64,000 bases of DNA from contig JAOWCC010000019.1 of assembly GCA_030867875.1 (NCBI GenBank), positions 33,771,976-33,835,975 on the forward strand, written 5' to 3'. The notes beneath the pieces are model-generated. The model searched no databases and was not told where the DNA came from. It saw only the letters and a list, made by a program, of their open reading frames with translations. The position numbers and the translations under genes are program-made. Source of the DNA: Actinernus sp. WN-2022. Its lineage: Eukaryota > Cnidaria > Anthozoa > Actiniaria > Actinernidae. Below, piece by piece: positions 32,972 through 43,454 of the stretch; positions within the stretch are counted from its first letter, which is position 1, and each line of letters begins with the position of its first letter.

Positions 32972-33610
32972 CGCTTATGCTTATATGGGAGACACCAGAG
33001 CAAACCACCCTGTCAGGACAATTTGTAAAAATTAGGTCTATCAGCGTGGAAGATGTTTTAGTGACACGCGTTGGATTATTTATAAGTTGGTGGAGGCCAT
33101 AAACATCAGCCAAACTAGTTAGTAAACCTGTATTGCTGTCGGGATGAGGCGAGGCTATGTTACAGTTAAAGTCACCCATTAAATAATATTCGACATTTTC
33201 AGCATCAAGTTTACCAACTAGGGTTTCGAAAAGAGAGAAAACTTCGACCGATGAATCAGGAGGCCTATACCAAGTAGCAATGAGAAAAGGCTTGGATCGA
33301 GGTTTGCGAATCTCTATGCATAGATTTTCCAGGTGATCAACGCTTAGATCGGGGCGTAATGAGAAATTTATATTCGAGCGGACATAAAAACAAACGCCGC
33401 CTCCGAACCTACCATTTTTCTCTCGATCACGCCTAATTATTTCATAACCTGGAATATAGACTTCATGGTCTTTAACTGATTGATCAAGCCTTGTCTCATT
33501 GATGGACAAAACGTCGATAGGACAATCGGCAAGCAAAACTCTCAGCTCATCAATGTGTTTAGGCAAACTGGTAATGTTTAGAGCAGCTAATTTAAAGCCG
33601 CGCTTCGAAG
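32972..33610 (-). pseudogene. LINE ORF2, endonuclease half
   Basis: Endonuclease/exonuclease/phosphatase fold: LSINETRLD, GGGVCFYVRSN, ATWYRPP, LMGDFNCN and SHISISDHS. It stops being LINE sequence after the SDHS codons, where the 4-kb element begins. The RT half resumes with LVFAFRKIS, the expected next residues. Confidence 0.92.
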
Positions 33611-33825
33611 GTAGAAAGCCGAGAGTTCCGGAGATAAATTAGAATTATCATCAACTGCAGGGGTTGTAGATGGTTTATCGGCATTTATGGAAACAGGAGT
33701 TCAATGAGAAAGGCTATTTACAAAATTAGAGTATATTAGTTCATTACCTTTTCTATTTAGATGGAGGCCTCCTCTATTAAGTCCTGTGTAATCGATGTTC
33801 TCATGACGGATGAGTTTCCAATGTT
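33600..33825 (-). pseudogene. LINE ORF1 tail, SGNH-like, with early stop
   Basis: Reads LQHWKLIRHENIDYTGL then LHLNRKGNELIYSNF and a TGA. The same frame continues 38 codons (TPVSINADKPSTTP...) to TAG, which suggests the TGA is a later nonsense change. Resembles the esterase-type ORF1 of some CR1/L2 LINEs. Confidence 0.6.
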
Positions 33826-35264
33826 GTAGTTCGATGTATGGACTCTTATGTAGTCGATAATAACTTCTATAGCTTCATATGTATGTCATTTGGTCACAAG
33901 GCTATCGTGTTGGAGTTCGTGAGATTATTTTGCCAGAAAATAAAGGTTTTATCTAACTTTTCGTACAGTCTTTGCACTCGGTTCACAGAATTTTAGCCTC
34001 GTTTCCATGCCGTAGATATGTATTTCTTAGTTATGCCCTTTGGACATGAAATAATTTTCCAAATGGCACCATGTTTTTATTTCTACATGTTTAATAACAC
34101 AGTTCTCTGCTGTAAAAAAATATAACATTCTGTGAAATGTTTCCTGTCTTAAAGTTTGGGAACGTAACACAAGCACACACATCATTGACACATGCACACA
34201 CATGCACACGCATGCACACTTTTCCGGTCTGAATCTGTATATAATTATCCTGTACCTCACAGATTTGAAAAGCCAATATCTTCCCTGTTGTTTTGATGGA
34301 TGGTTTCGATGCACAGAAACGACGCGGAATACCTGAGTTCACTTTCTGTGCAATATCAAGACAAATGAGCAATTATTGAGTGTGCTTAAATTATAAACCA
34401 ACTGGCATTATATGGATCATCACAGTTTTGGGGGCCATTTTTGCCTTAAAATCAATTTCCAAGAAGTCTTACTTTGCTTCTGGAACGACAATCTTCACGA
34501 AAATTTCATCAGAATGTATGTTGCATGTCTAGTTAATGCGTCCAGAATATCTAGGCCATAGCTGTAATATTTCCATTAAGATTACTTCAGATTCGGAGTG
34601 ACATTGGTCAATTATGGAATCCAAAAATGTAAAATATAATCCTTTACCTCATGACTTTACTGTCACTTGATCTTTGGAAATAGATTGTTTTAGAACAAAG
34701 CAATACAATATTTACAATACAATATTTTATTAGCATTCCCATGTACATAAATGGTATTGCCACTAGATTACATATGTAATCAAACTATCAAAAATCGTTC
34801 ACCCCCTTTTGACTGCACGATTACCGGCAGGTACAAAATGCAGACTGAAAAATGCAGACTGCAGACTGGAAAATGCAGACTGGAAAATGCAGACCGGAAA
34901 ATGCAGACCAGACAAAATCAAAAAGAAACATCTATCGGTCTGTAACAGGGCAACTCTGACTTAGATCCTTATTTTTTTGGGTTATACACGTCTTATGCGG
35001 GGTCTTGCTTTTTTCTTGACTGCATGCCGGCGCCAGCCACGCCGTGTATGCGAGCCACGCCGAATACGAGCTTTTCATGACAATATTTCCTTAACAAACA
35101 GAAAGGAAAAGCTATGTTATCCGAGGTATTTTGAATTGTTTACTTACTTTTTAATTACGTTCGTATTTAGCCGGGTCCTGTCTTTGTTAAATTGATTCAG
35201 TCCCATCTTCTTCTGTCCACCATTTTAAATTTATTGCTATGCACAGGAAGCCCAAAGCAGCCTC

Positions 35265-36820
35265 TCCGATTACATATAAATTTGGGTTTCCTGTTTGGTA
35301 AAGCGGACACCCTTGGGTCCGTAGATCGTAACTGGAACTGTCCGCTTACGGGAATAGTTCTCGTAAGCGGACACTTGTGGAATATGGGATGTGTCCGCTT
35401 ACGGGAGCTACAATAAAGACCCTGGGGGTACTCGGAAGATTTTTGGGTAGGGGTGTGCCGCGGAGACTTCAAAACCCTGACCCTATCCCAGACCTAAAAA
35501 TGCCGTTTACCATACCCTATCCCAGACTTGAAGCAAAAAATCAATACCCTATCCCGGACGTGATCTTGTGATGTTTGCACAGCATGACATTAGATACATG
35601 TATGAAAGAGTCCAGATACCGAACAGTTTTTAATTACAATTACACTACGAAAGCCGTTGTTTTGTTTTAATATGGTATTTTAACGGCTGTAGTGTAGTCG
35701 ATAGAGCGCTTAGCATGGCGTCAACGACAAGTATATTAAAATCCATACCCTTTCCCAGACCAAAACCGTAAAAAGGATACCATATCCCAGACCTCGGCAA
35801 CTCAAAAATCATAATTGTCATAAGTGCCGGGTTTGTTTAACTGCCCTATCCCGCGGCACATGTACCCGTATAGCCCATATAAGTGAGTATACCCTATATG
35901 GCCCCGGGAATACAGCTGTAGGGAGGGATATGATGTCGTCATCATTGTGAGTTCATGTCGGTACATAAATCTGTACACACAAGAATTAGGAGATATATTT
36001 GCAAATGGAAGACTGCTTCATTGCGCTTAAAGACTTGAGTTGCATGTCCACCAAGATATCATTGACGCGTGCAACGGCTTGAGACAGTCGCTCTTTTCCT
36101 TGCCAGTCAGAGAAGTCTGCAAGTTCCATCGCACCTTGTACAGAATTAACTTCTGGAACTCTCAGTGGCTGGTCAAAGTCCTTGATCGTATCTTTATACA
36201 ATACACAAGATTATTTCGATGACAGTTTACTTTACAACGCTGTTTACAATACTGTAATTGCTCTAGAACTGTATCAAATAAACCGATAAAGCGAATTGCG
36301 GAAAAGTTCTAAGCTAACACCGGTGTGAAGTTGATTGATTGCAACATAATACTCATAATCGTTCTAGTAATGGGATTATTCTGCCGGGGTGTCCACTTTA
36401 TACGGATTGGGCGAGGTTTGTTGTCGGATCATGGGTGACTGGCCGCGCGGCAACAGATCTCACGGTGACCATTCATACTGTTAAATGCAATACCTATGGG
36501 CGATTTTTTTTTGAGGTCTTAGATCCGTCTTTGAAACGTGGATAAGAGAGTTAGCACTCGTTCTCAAAAGGAGGTTTATTAAAACGTCACATGAACTAAC
36601 CCTAGGCCGGCCCTACGACTTTATACCCCGTCAACGTTAACCGTTAACTGAAAAACGTTTCAAGCTTGAGCGCCCAGGAAAACGACGTTTAGTGTTGAGG
36701 ACTAGTTTGTGGCTTAAGTTCACAGGTAAAGGACGATCGTTTTAATAGACGAGAAAGTTCAAGAAAATCCTTAATTGACTTAATTTAATAGCCCCTCCAA
36801 GAACAATTTATGTATAATTG
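35265..36820. other. Spacer of the giant inverted repeat
   Basis: Contains GTCCGCTTACGGGA-type motifs (35,300-35,410), a block rich in ACCCTATCCCAGAC units in 35,430-35,900 that looks like a coral-type short repeat with CCGCGG ends, and one ORF (35,986-36,201, minus). Nothing else recognised. Confidence 0.6.
35986..36201 (-). CDS. Unrecognised ORF or captured exon in foldback spacer
   Basis: About 70 codons ending ATC TCC TAA, read as DTIKDFDQPLRVPEVN...ELADFSDWQGKERL... with balanced, protein-like composition. An AG precedes ATACGATC, so it could be a terminal exon captured from a host gene. I do not recognise the family. It has no ATG near its 5' end. Confidence 0.35.
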   Translation of the reverse strand: MYKDTIKDFDQPLRVPEVNSVQGAMELADFSDWQGKERLSQAVARVNDILVDMQLKSLSAMKQSSICKYIS

Positions 36821-38760
36821 GAGGCTGCTTTGGGCTTCCTGTGCATAGCAATAAATTTAAAATGGTGGACAGAAGAAGATGGGACTGAATCAATTTAACA
36901 AAGACAGGACCCGGCTAAATACGAACGTAATTAAAAAGTAAGTAAACAATTCAAAATACCTCGGATAACATAGCTTTTCCTTTCTGTTTGTTAAGGAAAT
37001 ATTGTCATGAAAAGCTCGTATTCGGCGTGGCTCGCATACACGGCGTGGCTGGCGCCGGCATGCAGTCAAGAAAAAAGCAAGACCCCGCATAAGACGTGTA
37101 TAACCCAAAAAAATAAGGATCTAAGTCAGAGTTGCCCTGTTACAGACCGATAGATGTTTCTTTTTGATTTTGTCTGGTCTGCATTTTCCGGTCTGCATTT
37201 TCCAGTCTGCATTTTCCAGTCTGCAGTCTGCATTTTTCAGTCTGCATTTTGTACCTGCCGGTTATTGTGCAGTCAAAAGGGGGTGAACGATTTTTGATAG
37301 TTTGATTACATATGTAATCTAGTGGCAATACCATTTATGTACATGGGAATGCTAATAAAATATTGTATTGTAAATATTGTATTGCTTTGTTCTAAAACAA
37401 TCTATTTCCAAAGATCAAGTGACAGTAAAGTCATGAGGTAAAGGATTATATTTTACATTTTTGGATTCCATAATTGACCAATGTCACTCCGAATCTGAAG
37501 TAATCTTAATGGAAATATTACAGCTATGGCCTAGATATTCTGGACGCATTAACTAGACATGCAACATACATTCTGATGAAATTTTCGTGAAGATTGTCGT
37601 TCCAGAAGCAAAGTAAGACTTCTTGGAAATTGATTTTAAGGCAAAAATGGCCCCCAAAACTGTGATGATCCATATAATGCCAGTTGGTTTATAATTTAAG
37701 CACACTCAATAATTGCTCATTTGTCTTGATATTGCACAGAAAGTGAACTCAGGTATTCGCGTCGTTTCTGTGCATCGAAACCATCCATCAAAACAACAGG
37801 GAAGATATTGGCTTTTCAAATCTGTGAGGTACAGGATAGTTATATACAGATTCAGACCGGAAAAGTGTGCATGCGTGTGCATGTGTGTGCTTGTGTTACG
37901 TTCCCAAACTTTAAGACAGGAAACATTTCACAGATGTTATATTTTTTTACAGCAGAGAACTGTGTTATTAAACATGTAGAAATAAAAACATGGTGCCATT
38001 TGGAAAATTATTTCATGTCCAAAGGGCATAACTAAGAAATACATATCTACGGCATGGAAACGAGGCTAAAATTCTGTGAACCGAGTGCAAAGACTGTACG
38101 AAAAGTTAGATAAAACCTTTATTTTCTGGCAAAAATAATCTCACGAACTCCAACACGATAGCCTTGTGACCAAATGACACACATATGAAGCTATAGAAGT
38201 TATTATCGACTACATAAGAGTCCATACATCGAACTACTATGACGCACTTTGGTGACAAGACGTAGTGAACGTTTCTACTTTCGACACATCTTCGCTAACT
38301 GTACGAACGGCTCCAAGAATAAATCACTAATGTCGAAAATAACCGGGGGATCCGAAAGAGGATAGTCTTGTGACCAAGTGCCATTCACATGAAGCTCTAG
38401 AAGTAATTATCAAATGCAAAAGAGCACGTAGAGCGCGTAGAGCCAAACTCATATGAGCGCGAAGAGCAAACTCATATGACCGCGCTACTATACACCGTCA
38501 AACCAAGCTACACAACGGTGTCCAAACTGCATGAAATCTCCCGTTTGAAAATTTCTGTTGAACAATACACCATAGCAGGTTATCAATCCATATGTTTCAA
38601 GGTGTACACAATATTTTCCAGTACACGAGTCAATAGAATGTACGCACTCCTCGAGTTTACGGCTGTTCGATTCTCCTGGCTCTAACTGAATAGACTCTCT
38701 TTATCTCTTTTATATTTTATTTATGATTTCGCAATTTCGCAATTTCGCAAAGCCGTTTCG
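36821..38760 (-). repeat. Right arm of giant inverted repeat (uninterrupted)
   Basis: Reads without interruption through the point where the left arm holds the LINE: GAACTACTATGACGC at about 38,233-38,247. It is therefore the empty-site reference for that insertion. Confidence 0.88.
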
Positions 38761-39537
38761 TATCACCAAAATAACTTATTTTGGCCGATAAAATCAAACT
38801 GAAAAAGTTTATATAGATCGATTTCACTTAGGTCACGTGAATCCTAAAAATCTTTATTGCTGATTCAAATAAAATCAAGGTGCGTTTTTCTGAAGAGAAC
38901 TAAAAATTACGTATTTTTGACAAGTTTATCAATCTAGGATATTTCTCGCCCAAAATATAAGCGATCAAATGTGCGCCATGTTTACAGTAAAAATGTATGG
39001 CGCCGCCATCTTGGTGTACCTCCAAGGTACACCAAGATGGCGGCCAGATTACCAAGTTTCATTAAAGTTCACAATTACCAAGATTCTTACCTAAAATGTA
39101 TCTATTTGCATAGATATTCACTTATTTGACATGTTGGTTTGTATTTAGAAGGTTTTTGGCTGAAAGTTGCACTAATTTGACTTCCTCAAAAAACGTGACT
39201 GGTGAGTTCGTGACTCAAATCGCTTCATCGATATCTCGGAACAAAGTGAAAGAAACCGATGAAATTTGGTGTGAAGCCGTGCTTAGGTAAGCTCTAAACT
39301 GTATCAAAAGCACAACTTGTAGAGTTCATAGTTTCGAAGTTAGCAATTTGATGACGTCACATGAAATCGATCTAAACTCAGGACGAAATCGGTATCAGAT
39401 TTACAGATCACTTATCGCTCAGTGATTGCCATTGTTGTTGCTTCGTAAATAGAAATACAATCCAGTTGAACCAATAAACTCATCGATGCTGTCTGTATTT
39501 ACTTATCCTACTACAGTCACAACACCTAACACATACC
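38761..39537. other. Dispersed-repeat DNA next to the giant inverted repeat
   Basis: No coding sequence seen. Contains the 39,002 hairpin. The last 70 bp (TTGAACCAATAAACTCATCG) recur at 49,098-49,166, again just left of an inverted-repeat element. Confidence 0.6.
39002..39044. repeat. Perfect YY1-motif hairpin
   Basis: Arms GCCGCCATCTTGGTGTACCT with only CC between them. The double-stranded arms contain CAAGATGGCGGC on each strand. Confidence 0.9.
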
Positions 39538-40172
39538 ACAGGTAACCCAAGCTCTGTAAGTGGCCATATTTACCAACATTTATATGGGATTTTTTTTAGT
39601 CTTGGATTTTCAAAACTGATATTGAATAAAAAGCAACAATACTTACAGCATGTGTTTATTTTTCCATGGGCTGTGTCAGGATTTGGCCGTGCCATTTCCA
39701 TTTTGCACTACTAGATCCTCTTCGGAGAGATCCACATTGCTATTGCGCTTGTTCACATCTCTAGCTCCCACACGTGTAGCGTGGTGGCTGGGGTTTAAAG
39801 CAGCTTCGAGCTCGCCGCTAGAGTAACCAGATTCTGAGGCCTATGATCTAAAGTGAGGCTGACGGGGGTCTTGGGGGCTATGCCATGCTGATGAGTCCTA
39901 ACAAGGACGAAACAGCTGTACATGGTTGCCACTCTACCGGTAATAAGATGTGAGCATGCGTATTAGACGCTAGCTACGTCATAACGTGTGTTGTGTAGTG
40001 CCATGCAACTAGTTTGGTGTCAGGAGTAGTTGCAATTTCAGCGTTTTTCGGCGAGTATGCGTTAGCAGAACTGCTGGAGTAAGAAACTCGCAAAAAAACG
40101 CTGAATTGCAACTACACACACAAAAAAATAATGTTGCTAAATATGGCCACTTACAGAGCTTGGGCTACCTGT
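39538..40172. mobile_element. Inverted-repeat element carrying the hammerhead
   Basis: Ends are about 35-bp inverted repeats, starting ACAGGTAACCCAAGCTCTG (39,538) and mirrored at 40,138-40,172. A second internal palindrome (TAGTTGCAATTTCAGCG arm) lies at 40,025-40,114. No ORF. No clear target duplication was found, so the superfamily is not assigned. Confidence 0.7.
39883..39925 (+). ncRNA. Type I hammerhead ribozyme
   Basis: All core elements are present in order. Stem I is CCATG (39,883-887) with CATGG (39,921-925), probably extended by GGC/GCC across an internal loop. The first core strand CTGATGA is at 39,888-894. Stem II GTCCT/AGGAC (39,895-899, 39,904-908) closes a 4-nt loop. The second core strand GAAA is at 39,909-912. 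Stem III is very short: AC/GT around AGCT. The predicted cleavage site follows GTA at 39,920. Very short stem III is known from hammerheads in Penelope-like elements and animal retrozymes, which cleave best as dimers. It lies inside a 635-bp inverted-repeat element. Confidence 0.88.
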
Positions 40173-40456
40173 ACGTATACACACTGCAAAATGTGCGTCA
40201 TACAACTTATTGATATCTCACTGCGCGGGAAAAAGTCTGATAACAATGTTATCAGAGCGAGGCAGTTGTCCCAGAGATCGCAAAATTTGAGCCGTTCAGA
40301 AATGTCTTAGTTTCTGTCGTAACGCACGGTTGTGTTCTTTCGCGTCATAAGAAAATTAACGTTATTTTCTGCCATCGACTGAAGATATTTTTCTTCCTGT
40401 GACAACTGGCCTCGCTTTGATGCATCAGTATATTATATTGTTAATACTAGCCTATG

Positions 40457-40601
40457 GACCCTTTGCACGTTACGTCATAGCCGCCATGTTGGTGTACAGT
40501 TAACAATAGATTATTCTTTAGCTTCTTTGTTCTGTACACCAACATGGCCGCCATGCCCTTTGTCATTTGAATCTCTGGGGATTGAGTGCAAACCATCCAT
40601 T
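40457..40601 (+). mobile_element. 145-bp MITE family, copy A
   Basis: GACCCTTTGCACGTTACGTC to GGGATTGAGTGCAAACC. Arms GCCGCCATGTTGGTGTACAG and its complement fold into a hairpin. Copies B and C are at 47,195-47,341 and 51,808-51,952. Confidence 0.85.
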
Positions 40602-40751
40602 CTCAGATAGTGGAGTAAGGGAGAAAGAAAAATCGAGGCGAAAACAAAGACGTGGTCTCTCCCCAGTCTCTCTCTTCTTTCTTTTCGCCTCGCTATTTCT
40701 TTCTCCAGTGTGTGGATCAGGCCAGCGTCATACATACACATCAGGTACAGC

Positions 40752-40910
40752 ATCATCTTCACTGTTTCTTGAGCGCTCCCTCCACTGTTCCATGTGGCGA
40801 TGTGGCGGAAGAAAGTTCCTGAAAGATTAACAACAAAAATTTCAGTACTTAATATTTACCAATCATAAACAATATTGGAATGCGTTTTTGAGTTTTACTC
40901 AAAATGTCAA
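40752..40910 (-). pseudogene. Duplicated fragment of C9orf85-like exon 4 and intron
   Basis: CTTTCAG acceptor, RTFFRH codons and about 70 bp of intron (TTAATATTTACCAATCATAA, GAGTTTTACTCAAAATG) match 50,030-50,204. The exon part then diverges with a small insertion (CATCGCCACATGG) and runs out of frame. Intron is retained, so this is a DNA-level copy, not retroposed. Confidence 0.82.
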
Positions 40911-40926
40911 GGAAATATTTTACTTA

Positions 40927-40937
40927 TTCTATCCCCC

Positions 40938-40972
<35 letters not shown>
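40927..40972 (+). repeat. Poly-C tract
   Basis: Over 40 nt almost entirely C. Comparable G/C homopolymers are at 16,277-16,295 (19 G), 25,463-25,483 and 48,951-48,978 (28 G). Confidence 0.95.
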
Positions 40973-40974
<2 letters not shown>

Positions 40975-41281
40975 AAAAAATAAAACAAGTAGGGAGCAAC
41001 CTAAGGACGTGCGATTTGATTGGCTAAAAGACTCGACTTCAGCATACATTATACATGATTATAACTGCACGCTCAAGCAGATCAATTTTATAAAAAAAAC
41101 GAATGTAAGATGTTTTTCCTATGTCACTTCAAAGACCAAGACTTCTTTTTTCTGATTTGCTTTTTTATCTCGTAATGTTTCTAAATATGAAAAACATTAT
41201 TTTAAAAAGAGACACCACCATCTTGAGCACATTTGTTTGACTTGGGTTGAAAGGCTGTTAAGGGAAATTTTTGGTTATTTG

Positions 41282-41585
41282 CAAAAGCAGAAACCTCACG
41301 GCAAAACAAAAACTTCACGGCAAAAGTGAAAACCTCACGGCAAAAGCAAAAACCTCACGGCAAAAGCAAAAACCTCACGGCAAAAACAAAAAAACCCACG
41401 GCAAAAACAAAAACCTCACGGCAAAAACAAAAAACCTCACGGCAAAAACAAAAAACCCACGGCAAAAACAAAAACCTCACGGCCAAAGCAAAAAACCTCA
41501 CGGCAAAAGCAAAAAACCTCACGGCAAAAGCAAAAACCTCACGGCAACAGCAAAAACTCACGAAAAGTAAAAAACCTCACGGCGT
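41282..41585 (+). repeat. CTCACGGCAAAAGCAAAAAC tandem array
   Basis: About 17 imperfect 17-19-bp units; spacing varies with the A-run length. The mirror array of about 7 units is at 43,455-43,582. Confidence 0.93.
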
Positions 41586-41720
41586 TTCACGGAAGACTGT
41601 TTGAGAGAGACCTATGACGAGGGCTATGTCGTATCATAGAGGCGGTCAGCGGTTAATGGACCCACACAGCGGTCAAACGTCTGCGCGTGCGTATTACGGT
41701 CAGTCTGGTGGCGGCCGCTC

Positions 41721-42761
41721 AATCTCGTACCAATCTCGTACCCAGATCCCATTTGTTTCTTACTGCGCATGCTCGACGAAAAAATAGGGGCTCTGGAATA
41801 ATCCGATTTTTGTGTATTCTGATTGGCTGTTCTGAACAATGCAATTTCAACGGAAGTCAAACATAAAGCATTTCTGGAGGGTTGATTTATTTGGACAAAG
41901 GCATCGGAAATATGGGGCCGGTATCTAAACGCTAAAAACCGTTGGATTTTACCTAAATGGATGCTGCTAAAAATCTTCAGGATTCTTAGGTATTTGCTTG
42001 TATCCACTCGGAGTTCATATCACTTCATCGTCAACACACATCGCACACAGTGCATGAATTCTCAGACTGATTCGAAAATCGAACTCAACTGGATATAGCC
42101 GAGGGATTCAGTTACCATAACAGATAGTTAATACTATACTGATTCCATATTAACAACAATGTTCGTAAGTGCTCTACAGGCAGAAGTGGCGTTTTCCGAT
42201 TTCGTAAACTTGTGAACAGGCGCTGATCGCTTAAATATAAGCGTTTGGATGGGAATGTAACGAACTCCAGCTTTCAAGGAGCTAAAATACGAGATAATCG
42301 TAAGTAAAAATGCCTTGACTCGCTTCTACGGTGTATTCAGTTGCTGTTTGTGTGGTCATCTGGCTCAGGTAAGGCGATTTCAGCGAGTTTTTGATTCCAT
42401 GAATCCTCTTGTGTACTCAGGAATCTGAAATCCATCTCACGATAAAGAACAACGAGCCTAAGCATGAAAATAAAGCCTTAAAATCCAAACTACAAACGGC
42501 AGAAGATGAAAGAGACTCCCTAAGGCTTGCCCTGACACTAGCAAGCAAATGATCACTATCAAGATACCGGGTGAACGTCCACATCCAACCCAAAACCTAG
42601 GCTGAGGCCGCTGAGAGAATCGAGGGTGACGTAATGATAAGCATGCGCAGATTCAACGGAAGTCCGTGATTCGCGGACTTCCGGAATCGGATTATTCCAG
42701 AGCCCTATTTTTTCGTCGAGCATGCGCAGTAAGAAACAAATGGGGTCTGGGTACGAGATTG
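41721..42761. mobile_element. 1.04-kb element with 78-bp TIRs and 10-bp target duplication
   Basis: Inverted ends CAATCTCGTACCCAGATCCC (41,731) and GGGTACGAGATTG (to 42,761) extend over TTTGTTTCTTACTGCGCATG and ATAGGGGCTCTGGAATAATC to about 78 bp. Flanks duplicate GCGGCCGCTC (41,711-41,720; 42,762-42,771). At the left tip the terminal AATCTCGTAC is doubled. The other arm of the host palindrome (about 43,310-43,350) lacks it. Mutator-like by duplication length and TIR size. Confidence 0.85.
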
Positions 42762-43454
42762 GCGGCCGCTCTAATTAATTTCCCGCGCCAAATTACCTTA
42801 AAACATATTACAGTGAACTTCTACCCCCAAAAGTAAGAAAAATACGTCAAAGTTAAGCTTTTTATTTTCACAGTCGACGGGAAATTGAACAAACTTCAAA
42901 CTGTGAGTTTACCAAATTTTTTCCTAATTTACCAAAAAAGTTCTCAAGGTTTGAAACGGGTGCGTGAACAATATGTTGTTGTTGCAAGACTTTTGACGTA
43001 TGCGCAGACGTTTGACCGCTGTGTGACCAAGATGGCACACAGCGGGCAAACGTCTGCGCATGCGTCAAAAGTCTTGCAACAACAACTTATTCCAAAAACA
43101 AATTCAAAACGAGCCGGCGCCGTCACTGTTCACGCACCCGTTTTCAAACGTTGAGACCTTTTTTGGTAAATTACGAACAAATTTGGTAAACTCACGGTTT
43201 GAAGTTTGTTCAATTAATTTCCCGTCGACTGTGAAAATAAAAAGCTTAACTTTCACGTATTTTTCTTAACTTTTGGGGTAGAAGTTCACTGCAATATGTT
43301 TTAAGGTAAATTTTGCGTGGCCGCCTACGAGACTGACCGTAATACGCACGCGTAGACGTTTGACCGCTGTGTGCAGGAACATTAACCGCTGACCGCTCTA
43401 TGATACGACATAGCCCTCGTACCCCAGTCTCTCTCAAACAGTCTCCGTGAAACG

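Larger units (their letters stand above)
26441..33825 (-). mobile_element. CR1/L2-type LINE, 5'-truncated, split by a 4-kb insertion
   Basis: Inserted in the left arm of the giant inverted repeat; the other arm gives the empty site. The 3' end has a (TTAC)n tail (minus sense), as is usual for CR1/L2 LINEs. Coding order on the minus strand: the end of an upstream ORF with GLHLNRKGNEL (SGNH/esterase-like ORF1 tail, 33,600-33,825), an apurinic endonuclease (33,600-32,972), then reverse transcriptase and C-terminal domain (28,905-26,702). Without the insertion about 3.3 kb remain. No clear target duplication. Confidence 0.9.
25917..38760. mobile_element. Giant inverted-repeat (foldback) element with nested insertions
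   Basis: Right arm 36,821-38,760 (1,940 bp) is the reverse complement of a left arm now in two pieces, 25,917-26,440 and 33,826-35,264 (1,963 bp in total). Blocks encoding identical peptides in both arms, with few base changes, show very high identity; an approximately 21-bp CA/TG-rich gap near 34,180/37,890 is the main difference. Both arms carry a short AATGCAGACTGGA tandem tract. Arms begin CGAAACGGCTTTGCGAAATT. The loop is 35,265-36,820. No transposase recognised and no convincing terminal duplication. Confidence 0.85.

Noticed and set aside
34751..37334. Two identical 64-codon ORFs as a duplicated gene
   Set aside because: They lie in mirrored positions of the giant inverted repeat and consist largely of the AATGCAGACTGGA tandem tract.
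41282..41585. Regular short repeats resembling a CRISPR array
   Set aside because: Units are 17-19 bp with no unique spacers, the array has an inverted partner at 43,455, and the genome is eukaryotic.
41326..41604. Lys/Gln/His-rich ORFs
   Set aside because: Translations of the CACGGCAAAAGC tandem array.
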